Shown here one piece after another: positions 13,601-25,300 of a DNA stretch of 64,000 bases. This stretch comes from Mesostigma viride (lineage: Eukaryota; Streptophyta; Mesostigmatophyceae; Mesostigmatales; Mesostigmataceae). The notes beneath the pieces are model-generated. The model had not been told where the DNA came from, searched no databases, and saw only the letters and a program-made list of their open reading frames with translations. The DNA lies in assembly GCA_009746045.1 (NCBI GenBank), contig RPFO01000448.1, forward strand, positions 3,144,049 through 3,208,048, written 5' to 3'. Position numbers and translations under genes: made by a program. Position 1 is the first letter of the stretch. Each line of letters begins with the position of its first letter.

Positions 13601-16600
13601 ACAATCCTTTCTAACTTAGTGGCGTTGAGGCCAGACAGGAGTTGGGTTTCGGGGTGAGGGGAAGGCGTGGAGATAAGAGGCATGCGTGGGAGGGAAGCCA
13701 CACGCAGCGCTTAAGAAGAAGGACAGATGTCCTCTCAAGGAAGCATAGCGTGTCAGGAAGCATAGCGTGGCGTGTCCCTAAAGGATCCACGTAGATACCA
13801 TGGTAGGGACTAGTGTGATTAGCGTAGTATGATTAGAGTAGCACGATTCCAATAGCGTGGCGTGTCCCTAAAGGATCCACGTAGATACCATGGTAGGGAC
13901 TAGTGTGATTAGAGTAGTATGATTAGAGTAGCACGATTCCAAGAAAAGAAGATACTCATTGCTTTGGAACAAGGACACATCTCCTCTAAAGGAAGCGTTG
14001 ACTGCCCTCACTTGCTAGATCCACGTAGATGCTAGGCAGTAGCATGATTCCAAGACAAGTGCGCCCCATCATGCACGCACATGTATCCCTTGATGGCAGC
14101 GATCTGAACGGGCGGCAAAATGCCGAGTTGCCGGCGAAGCTTGACGATGCAGGTGAGCTGCGTGGCATCCGCTGTGACGTGGATCAGCAGGAAATCGCCT
14201 TCCTTGGTCATGGCATATGCCTGAGTGGGTCCTCACACAGCAAAGCCGAGCAAGACACGGAGGCACGTGGGTTCCGGTTACAGGCATGCTGAATGGGCGA
14301 GTAGTGCACGCAGATATACACGACGGTGAGTGCTTTGTGTGAGAACTATCTGTGAGTATTATCTGTAAGTACTATCTGTAAGTATTATCTGTAAGTACTA
14401 TCTGTGAGTACTATCTGTGAGTATTACCTGTAAGTACTATCTGTAAGTATTATCTGTAAGTACTATCTGTGAGTACTATCTGTGAGTACTATCTGTGAGT
14501 GCTACATGACGCGCATGCCAAACCGATAGAGGGTCATCATGATGGACATGTAAGTCTTGCCAGAATTTGGTAGCCACAGGTAGGGGCTAGACGCACATAG
14601 GGGCTTTCGACTGGCTAGACAAAGGTACCAAGCACCACCGCTCTTGCAGAGAGCAAGTGTGGCAAGAAAAAAGAAAAGCTTGCCATGCAGAGTCAGCACG
14701 GAACAGTAACGACCGGTTGTACAAGGGACAGGTGGCATGTTCCTGCACCGACGGGGAGCTGCCGAGCATGAACCCTTTTATGATGACGGAACGACTCTAT
14801 CACTATACCCTGCCTGTCCTATCCGCCTAGTCTAGCCTAGGGGTCAGGGCCCCCGACTGCGCGATAGCCCTCATGCCCCCCCCCCCCCCCTCTCCCCCAT
14901 CACCTTCATCGCCAGCTCATCGCCCGCTTGCCCCGCCTTGGACAGCTGGTGTCAAATCATGTCGCTCACCTTGGACATGGACCGTGATGCCGCTCACCTT
15001 CGATGGAAGGAAGGGGTCAAACTGGGCCGCCACGATGGTGGACGCATCCAGCCCTGCACACGGTGTCGTCTCCATGATATTCCGCTTGAGGTCCAGCATG
15101 CCCACCCGCCGCTCGGTCAGGAAGAGAGGCACACCGGGCGCGCGGCCACGGAAGTGGAGCACTGGCTCGGGGGAGACGTCCTGGGTCAGGGGGGGAGGGG
15201 GGGCGGGGGGGCAAGGGTTTATTTAGGCGACAATGAGGGGCAAGGGGGTTAATGAGGAAGCATCAGGAACGGGCGACGGGGTAACAAGGTCAAGGTAAGT
15301 GAGTAAGAGGCAACTGGGGGGTTGAATGAATGGCACTTTACTCCTCCTCATCCCTTCTTTCCCCGTTGTACTTATGACGGGCACCGCTTGAGGTTATGCA
15401 CAAGAGTGAAAATGAAGCCCCCCCCCCCCCCCAAACAAAAGGAGGCGCACCTGTACTTCGTTCTTAAGGATGTGGTACAGTTGCATGTGAGGTCAAACCC
15501 ATTACCCGATGGCCGAATCCATCCCTTACCCCGCCCCCCCTCCCCCCCCCCAAAAAGCCCAACGAGCACATCGAGCAAAGTTCAGCAAGAGGCACCGAAA
15601 AGGAGAAGAACAGGACAGGGAGACACGTGGAAGATTCCCTCTTGAGTGTGAGTAAGATCCCTTGAGCAACTTTTCACCTTGCTTTGGCCATGAAAGCCGC
15701 TGGTTGCCTGGCATGTGTATGTACGTCAAGGATGCACACCCAGCCACAGCCATGCAAGAATGCCCAGAGAGAGGCAGGCCGAGAGAGGCATTCTCGCAGA
15801 CGCAATACGATGGTGACCACACACACATGCGCCCAGACAGTCACGCACAACCAAGTCTCGCATACTTGCCCCCATGCAGGCCCAACCGCGATCACACTTT
15901 GCGTGTCTGTCAAGTTCAATCGCACTAGCAAACTTCTACAGTGATGCTGTTCAAGTGATGGTACTCTACTAGCAGCCACCATGTTTTTACTTTGGCCCTG
16001 CGACCTCCCATGAGGGCGCACATTATGATCAGTTGACACGGGTGCTGTGTGTAGCGCGGCCACCCACCTGCATGTGCAGCGTGAGGTTGTCCCGGAACAC
16101 GGTTATGCCACCTGACGCGTCGGCCAACGCCAAGTAGCGCCGGTGGTTGACGCGGAACGTCTCCATGGCGGTGATGGCATAAGGGATGCCAATGGCCTGT
16201 GCCGGAGGGGAGTTGATGGAAATGTGCCGGATGGGAGTGGAAAGGTTGTCATTAGTAATCCTGGCCAAGGGGCAGTTGTGCCGGATGGGAGTGACAAAGG
16301 TTGCCATTTCTCAGCGTGGCCAACGGGCAGACGTGAACAGGATGGAATCAGCACAAGAAGAAAACGAGTATAACATCGTGAAAACAGCAACCATATGACC
16401 TTAACCCCCAGATGTAGGGGTCAGTTCGGCAAGTTCTGGAGCCGTGGCTTTTCTGGAGCCGTGGCTGGCAATTACAAGGAGGTACAACCCTGGGAGGAGC
16501 CCGCCAGGCACAATGGGGACTTGTGTGCCTGCGAAGCGGAACCATGGCACTTGGGCACGAAACTATCTCACTTGGGCACGACACTATGTCAAGTGGGCGC

Positions 16601-19275
16601 GAAACTATGTCACTTGGGGGCGAAATTATGGCACTTAAGGACGGGGCATGGGTGGTTAGGTGGCAGGAAGAAAGCATGGGTGGGGGTGGGGGGGTGAAAG
16701 GGACAAAATGGTGACAAAATGGGAAAGATGTTGTTCGTGTATACTTGACTAGTGCTGTAATTGAATATGTTGCACAATATTGCAAAGTAGGGTGCCATGC
16801 TGTGCTGTGATGTGCTGTGCTGTGCCATGCCACGATTCGCAAGGATGAAAAGATAAGATAATTGGATATAGAGATAAGATCATCGTAACTGACCAAGGCT
16901 ATGACACCCTTCAACATTCCATGCTTTATAACAATATAAAGATAACGATAGAACCGAGATAGGCTTTTAACCACCCTACAAGGCCAGCCAGCCTTCTACC
17001 CTTCTGTGACCGTTTTTGTGGCCTATTTGCTATGGCAAGCGCATGGCCAGCCTCAACATGCTTGGCCGGAGGCTCCCTAGACTGCTAGGCTGTGCGAGGG
17101 CAACCCTAGTTCCAAAAAATACCGACAGAAACATGACCAATGAGGCACACGGATGTCTACGGCAAGACTGCCCAAATTTGCAGTTTTTTTGCTCTTGCGA
17201 CATTTCTGTTCTTCCACTTGGTACTTCGCACCAACGTCACCAACCCAGGCACGGTAAGCTCTACGGCAAGTGCCGTTGCTGTCATCCCACCCTTCCGCTT
17301 GGTCCTTGTCGCTACCAACCCCTCCCTCACCGCATCCGCGCCACCGTCGTGTGTGCTATCTCCCGCAGCAGTCGCAGGCAGCCAGGTGCCTCTGGTCAGG
17401 ATGGTCAGGGGCTCTGCTGTGAGCACGTGGTGGTCCACTGCCAGGGCCACAACAGGACAAGGAAAAGGAGGGGGAGGGGGGGCGGGGGCAGGGGATAGTT
17501 TGATTAATAAGGGCAAGCATGTGGTGGTCCACTGCCAGGGCCACAACAGGACAAGGAAAAGGAAGGGGGAGGGGGGCGGGGGCAGGGGATAGTTTGATTA
17601 ATAAGGGCAAGCATGTGGTGGTCCACAGCCAGAACTGCAGCAGGACAGACAAGGGGCGCAAGGAAGCTAATTAATCAGGGAAGGCATGTGATTGTCCCCT
17701 GCTGGAGCCACGGCAAAGGCGTGCAGCAGGTCAAGGCATGCAGCGGGGCAAGGCGTGCAGCAGGTCAAGGCATGCAGTGGGAGGCATGCCCTCCCAAGGA
17801 GCTTGCCGCTTGGTGGTGATTCCGGCTCATGGCTGTGCAAGCAGGCAGTTAACGAGGAAGCGCGTGACATGGTGACGCGGATATTGGATACAACACCCCA
17901 CATTGACATCATCAACGCAGCCACGTCACCGTGCGGACGCACCCTCGGGCATGTCAGGGTCCTTGGCCACCTCCTCGAACACGCGGTGCGCGACTGTGGT
18001 GCCGTCCTGGTGCGCCACCAGCATGGTCGACTCATTGCGCTTGACGGGGTACGCCAGTATGCTGGTCACGGGGGGTAGGCTGCGGCCACCGCTACTGCTG
18101 CCGCCGTCCCCTTGTGGGCTGCCGTCCCCTCGCAAACTGCCGTCTCCTCGCAGACCGCCATCCCATGAAGCGTGGTCAGCTTGGGCTCTGTCGGGTGGAT
18201 CTTTCGCCCGCCCCCCGTGCAGATTGCTGGCGGTGTGGTGCTGGTGGTGGCCAGGCTCTGCCAGGTGCCCCAGGGAGGAGAAGCGGACCATGAACTCCCC
18301 GTGGGGCCGGAAGAGGGTGACGTCGCCAGAAGTGTCGCCGACGGCGATGTAGCGGGCGAGGCCGTCCATCATGTCCGGGTAGAGCAGGTGGAGCACGGTG
18401 GGCTGGGGGGGGGGTATATAATGGGAGCGCATAAAGTAGGAATAGACCATGATGTGAAGGTAGAGCAGGTGGAGCACGGTGGGGCTTGGGGGTTGATGGG
18501 GATTATGGTATCAAGGGCACGCAAGATAGGGGTAGTGAGGCGTTGCCTTAAAAAAATTATGGTGACAAGGAGGTGGAGAGCTGTGCTGCAGCCTATTACA
18601 TTACGCCACGCGGCACATACTTGACGCATTGTTTTCCCCACCCAGGCCCCACCTTGAGTGCGTCAGCAGTTGCAGGAGGGCTGGTAGATCGAACGCAACG
18701 CTTCGTAAAACCAGTGGGCGATAGGCTGGTAGACAGGCCAACCCATATGCCGATCGACAGCGCGACCCATAGCCATCTGCCGATCAATAGTTACAGTTTC
18801 GCAAGGCACCCGCCCAAGCGTTGTAGTGACCAGTATAGTGGCCCATGGGTCTAGTACAGTATACTAGTGCTTCGCAAGGCAACCGCCCAAAGGTTGTAGT
18901 GACCAGTACAGTGACCGATGGGTCTACTACAGAAGCTACGGCTTCGCAAGGCAACCCCCATACCCGACCGCCTGAACTGGTGGGGATGGGTGGGGTGGGA
19001 TGGGGGTGGGGGTGGGGGTGGGGGGGGGTGGGGTGGGGTGGGGGTGGGGGTGGGTGGGGTGGGGTGGGGGGGGGGTGGGGGTGGGGTGGGTGGGTGGGTG
19101 GGTGGGGGGGGGGGTGGGGGGTGGGGGGTGGGGGTGGGGGTGGGGTGGGGGGGTGGGGGGGGTGGGGTGGGGGGGGGGGGGTGGGGGTGGGGGGGGGGTG
19201 GGGGGTGGGGTGGGGTGGGTGGGGGTGGGGGTGGGGTGGGGTGGGGGTGGGGGGGGGTGGGGGTGGGGGGGGGGT

Positions 19276-19321
<46 letters not shown>

Positions 19322-22300
19322 GGGCTTTGGGGTGGGGGTGGGATACCAGCAGCCGAAGGGCGAAGATGCAGGAAGAGTAGCCACGGAAAGATCGACGGCA
19401 GTACATCAGTCCCCCCTTTCACATTGGTGCCATTCCCCAGTAAATATACTGTAGTATCGTAGTCAGTGATGGGCCATACGCGATACGCGTCGTACGCGGC
19501 CCCAGGTGTATAATGTATAATACGCGGTGTATAATGTATTATACGCTGATCGTACGCTAACCGTTGAAAACCCCTTTTTTGGCATGATTTTGAGGGGTTT
19601 TCAACATTCTGAGCAACCAAGCATAGTCTGCTGGTGTTTTTCCATACCTTTTGCCTATACATGACATATATAGCATGACCTTTGGCATTGCCACCACTAC
19701 CTAAATACAAGCTTAGTTTCTAACGGTCTAACTTGATATTTTCTCTTCAAAATCGAGACAACATGCAACTGAGTATCAATACCAGTATCAATGCACAACT
19801 CACTGGAAAGGATAATAAATTTGTAGAACTCAAGATATGCATGCACTATACATTGCCCCGAGGTGTCGATGACATTGAAGGGCGTCGATGGCATTGAAAG
19901 GCGCAAATGAATGCCTCGCACAGCTCCTCGTCCAGCTGCTCTTTGCTGAGCCCATAAGGTGCGGGCAAATTACCGTCGGTGGATTGGCCCTTTGATGATC
20001 CGCTTGGCCCAGCCGCCCCAGCAGCGCGCCCCGAGGTGCTGCTGGCATGAGCGGACACCCAGTTAAAGGCGTCGGTTTCTACAACGTCTGCAAGCCTGTC
20101 TTTAAGTGCCGCCCGCACATCAGCCTGCTTCTTGGCGTCACTAGTCGCCTTCCTCTTCCTGGTATTGCTTTCCTTCTCCGCCTGCTCGACCAGCAGCCTG
20201 TAACGGAGTACTCCATCATCCATGTAGTAGTTATTTGTCTGCTGCCGATTCTTGAGGATGCGCTCTTTGCTAATGTATGTCCAGACAGTTTCGGATGTGG
20301 CCTCTTCTTCATCGGGCCGCACATCATCATCGTGTTCCATTGACTCACGTGTCAGCCATGCCTGGATGTCGATATGCTACGATCTAGGTGCCAGACGACC
20401 ACGACGTTGCTGGCACACCTTATCACCTTCTTGATCCAGATAAATAGGTGTACGTTTATTTCCAAATATACTGTTGCTTATCACCTTCTTGATGATGAAT
20501 CTTCAGCCTTCCCGCCTTCACCTTCCCGCCTTCACAAGTCACAATGAACGCGCTTTTAGCTTTAGTGCACTATACACTAGCTAGCTCATCACGCAATTAT
20601 TTGTTCCTACTACAGGTCGGCGCGCCGCAGTCTAGGCAAGCAAATGCACCCACCTCGTAAGCCAAAAATATGCCAAAAATACGCGAAAATACGCAAAAAT
20701 GCGCAAAAATACGCGTATGATAAATATGCGTATGAAAGTACCCCATTTTCGTACGCGCCGCTTGCGTATCGCGCATAATACGCTAAATACGGCGTATAAT
20801 ACGGCGTATGGCGCATCACTGATCGTAGTACTGCTATATCCTATTATATAGAGACTGTTCCTAGCTATCTTTGTGAGGAATATTTGCACCCATCTACCTT
20901 AAGGGGCTCATGGTCCCACTGCTACACGCTCCCCGGTCTACAAGTAAGGACTATCGTTGGGCTCATTGTGGCATAAGTAAGGACTGCCGTTGGGCTTAGT
21001 GTGGCATTGGCTATTCTATAGTCAAAGAGTATAATAGACAGCCCGCACTATGCTGGGTTCATTGAAGCATTGGCTTCCACAACTCCACATTGCCCTCCTC
21101 CATGCAACCACGGGCTATGGCTTCGTAAGGCAACTCCCAGGTTGGTTTCCGTATTGTGCCCCTTCTGCCGACACAAGCAGACCATGTGTGAGAGCGTGTG
21201 TCAATAACGAAGCACTGGTTGTTTTAGGCACACATGCAAAGCTTCTTAAAGTTGGCGGTCGTGATCATCGAGCAGCTCCCTGTCGTAGCTAGAAACTACA
21301 AGTTCATAGGAGGGGTTGCCTTGCAAAGCCTTATATTTGACTTATCAGATACTTGAATAACTCGTTCTACATATCGCGGGCGCAACGGGACACAGTATGT
21401 CTCAAAGGGATGAAATCGAGCCTCCCTGGCCACGCAAACATCCATAGTAGCCCATTCTTTAAATCCATACCTGAGATGATAAAGATATAGAAGCACTAAT
21501 GATAAAAACATAAGATGCAATCCAGTCATATAACTACTTACCTCAGACGGGTCGTCCCCATCGCTGCCACCGTGAGGGAACCCTCCCGGTACAACCCCCC
21601 TGCCCCTGCCTGCCCCCGCCGCATGGGCGGACACCGCCGAGAGGAGGGCGAAGAAGTCTGAGAAGTCGTGGCGCAGCCGGAACCCTGGCCCTGCGATGCC
21701 CAGGGGCCCGCCAGCCGCAACGTCGCTCGCCAGGAGGAGCTCGTTGCCGACGACGGCGCCCCCAACCCCGTGCTGCGACGGGGCGCCGCCACCTGGCGCC
21801 GCCCCCTCCTGCACCTCCAGGCGCCCGGGCGGGTAGAACGGCTGCCCCGTCATCGGCGTGTGATGGCTGCTTCCAAGGCTGCTGGGGTGCCGCGGGGTCG
21901 AGTTTGGGCCATGGGCCACCCGGGTGGGCTGACTGGCTATTGTCTTGTCCATGCTGCGGGGCCGGGGGGGGGGGGGGGAAGGGGCAGGGAGGGCGGTTTC
22001 CATGCATCCAGGCCATGCCAGTTGATCCACAGGCAAATGGAAGTCATGTAGTTGACATTGATTGACCAGCAAACCATGGTCACCGCGGCAAGGTTCCACA
22101 GTGGCTGTCTCGCGAAGCCTTGCGTATACGTGCGCTCAGCCGATGCCGGCCGACGAAGGGCAGCAGCAGATCAGAGGCGAATTAATGGGCGTTGTGTATC
22201 CACCTAGGGATTAGCGCGACGAGCGAGGCAATAATGAAAATATTATGAATAGTAAAAATAACACTTATAATGTTGTAATTGATGTATCGAGGGCTTGAGG

Positions 22301-25300
22301 TGTGCATCCCACGACAGGCACCAACCCACCTTCAAGCCCAACCCAATGTCCTTGCACTCAGGTGTGCGAGGGCATGTGCCTCCTAAGACTGCACGACCAC
22401 TTTCCCATACCCTCATCGGCCAGCCAGGGACCCTCGTCGGCCAGCCAGGGACATGCCAGGCATGGTAGATATGGCGTAGGCCGTAGGTAGTATGACACCT
22501 ACCGTGACTGGCCCGTGTTCCTAACATGGGCGGGCGCTGGCCTATTACACTGGCCTATTCATATAATTAATATAATAAAGATGGATTATATTGAGTGTTG
22601 CACATAATACGTTGTATACGTTGTTTTATGATATACAGCGTGCACAAAAAATTGGCAGTTTTGGGGCTGCGACAGCGGGCGGGGGTTGGGCGGGCAGGTA
22701 AGCTAAGCTAAGCTAAGCTAAGCTAAGGGTCAGAAAGATCAACCTAAGGGAAGAAAGGGAGGAGGATAGGTACCCGGGAAGATAGGCTAAGGGGCAGGAA
22801 AGAACAAGCTAAGGCCGGGGAAGAAAGGAAGTTAGACAGGTACCTGCCGCGGTAGCCAAAGTGGCCGACGGTCTCCGCAGGCCCGCAGTCACACGTGGGG
22901 ATGCCAGCAGCTCCACGCATCGCCCCAATGATCCTCTCCTGCGCGCTCACCACCTCCTTAAGCTCTCGCAACAGCCGCTGCTGGGCATTTATGAGCTGCA
23001 TCAGCTCCGTGTTGCTGCCTGCATCCCCTATCGTGGCGCCATCGTTGCCAATCAAAGAGCCATCCTTCTCTTCTCCCTTGGGGGAGGAACCATCCTCGCT
23101 TCCGAGGCCAGCGCCAGGCGGGGAATCCACTCCGGCGCCAGAATCAGTGTCCTCCTTTAAGGCGGGTCTGGCCCCTGTTTTGCTCCTGTCTCCATCCCGT
23201 CTCGCTGCCGCGGCGTTATCACCCTTATGGCCTTTTTCCGCTGTCGACGGGGAATGCCTTCCCAAATTCGTGGCAGCACCCTGGGAGGCATCATCGACAG
23301 GCGCGTCCCTCGGCTGGGGACACTGCCGAGTGCTCACGGGATCACCAGCAGGGGGCAGGTCGCCCGAGCACCCTGGGAGGGTCTCCCCTTGACCGATGAC
23401 TTCCTCTGAGGCTGACGTGTCGTCGCCGCTTCCCTTGGCGGCCACCAACTCCCCGTTTGTCGCATCGGCAGTCCTGTGCTTGAGGTCGCGAGCGGGGGCG
23501 GCGGCCGCGATGGTTGCGCTGGCGGCTGCCACACCGGATCGGACCGCCTGGTAGAGACACAAACGGGTATGCCATCCAAGGGGCAGCGTCAGAGGGGGGC
23601 ATGTTGCTGAAGGGAGGGCATTGAGGGGGACCTCATTCATGGGAGGGCGTTGGAGCGGGACGTCATTAATGGGAGGGCGTTGGAGCGGGACGTCATTAAT
23701 GGGAGGGCATCTGAGGGGGACATCATTAATGGGAGGGCATCTCAGGGGGATGTGATATCAGGGAGTAATCCGAACGTGGATGCCATCCATCCACGTGAGC
23801 GCATCCCAAGTCGATGGCATCCAAGTGAGGGCACCACAGGCGGTAGCAATCCAAGGGAGGCGATCAAAGGGGGGCATGATGAAGAGGGGGGCAGAAAAAG
23901 GGGGGTGTCATTCACGTGAGGCAAGTCAAGAAAGGCACGACAAGGCGCCCATGCTCACACATAGGAGCTGTGTCACTCATGTGAGGCCAGTCAAGAAAGA
24001 CATGCAATGACGCCAATTAACACATATAACACATAATTAACACACATAGGATGACACCTACCACCAGTTGGATGACGGGCAACACTTGGCTATTGTGACG
24101 CACATGGTGACACCACATGATGTCAGGATGATGCAGAGCATCATCAAGCACTAGCCGTTGGTGCATATTAGTGCCAAGACAAGACGTTAGCAAGGTGCAT
24201 ATTGGTGCCAAGTCTCTGGTCATACAAAGCAGCGACCATGGAAGCGACAGAGTGACCATGCTGGCCATGGCCAAGTTTCTGGTTATACAAAGCAGCGACC
24301 ATGGAAGCGATAGAGTGACCATGCTGGCCATGGCCAAGTCTCTGGTTATACAAAGCAGCGACCATGGAAGCAATAGAGTGACCATGCTGGCCTTTGCCAA
24401 GTCTCTGGTTATACAAAGCAGCGACCATGGAAGCGATAGAGTGACCATGCTGGCCTTTGCCAAGTCTCTGGTTATACAAAGCAGCGACCATGGAAGCGAT
24501 AGAGTGACCATGCTGGCCTTTGCCAAGTCTCTGGTTATACAAAGCAGCGACCATTGCGGCCATAGAGTAACCATGCTGGCCATTGCCAAGTCTCTGGTTA
24601 CACAAAGCAGCGACCATGGAAGCGATATAGTGACCATGCTGGCCTTTGCCAAGTGTCAGGCTATACAAACCAGCGACCATGGAAGCGATAGATTGACCCC
24701 GTCCTGGCCTATCCATGTCCCGAACCCAGTCTTGTTTCCCAGGATCATTACCATGGGTTTCGTTGCGCAAAGATTACTATCTGCGATAAAATATGTGGCG
24801 GTATAACATAGAATATGGCAGTCTGACCGATGTGTTAGCATATTCAAGGTACCTATAAAGTGGTGGGGCAATATGCTATTTATACATCACTTGACATGTA
24901 CCTGGTGCAGGTACTTTGGTCTAGCCCTTGGGATTTCCTGAGTCCTGTGCATGCTTATGTCTTTCGGCCATGGCAGGCGCTTTCTATAGCACCTCCTTTA
25001 GATGTGAAATTTCCTGTAGTGATTACTAGTAATTTGAGGGTGACGTTCAGCGTATGGACGTGATTTGCTGAATGCATACGCGCCTGGCACTATATGACAA
25101 TGAGCACCTAGCAGTATAAATGCCTAGAGTACTCGCTGTCAGTTTGGAGTACATGCACTTAGCAACACTAGTGCCGTTGACCGGAGTGGATTGGCCATAC
25201 CTCAGCACATGCAGGTGAGAATACAACAAACAATGGGGAAACGCATACTCTACGACCGTTGCGGCTTCTGCGTTTGCAGGAAACTACTTTAATCCGTGGC

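Noticed and set aside
18784-19710. Frames of up to 308 codons, Pro/His- or Gly/Val/Trp-rich
   Set aside because: Composition artefact of the G-rich tract; no start, splice or family support.
24208-24715. CRISPR-like regular repeat
   Set aside because: Units are contiguous with no unique spacers, and the genome is eukaryotic. The same applies to the 13-, 30-, 51- and 60-bp arrays.
24017-24806. Frames of about 200 codons on both strands with a repeated peptide
   Set aside because: A 63-bp minisatellite keeps all frames open; both strands cannot be genes, and it lies in a modelled intron.
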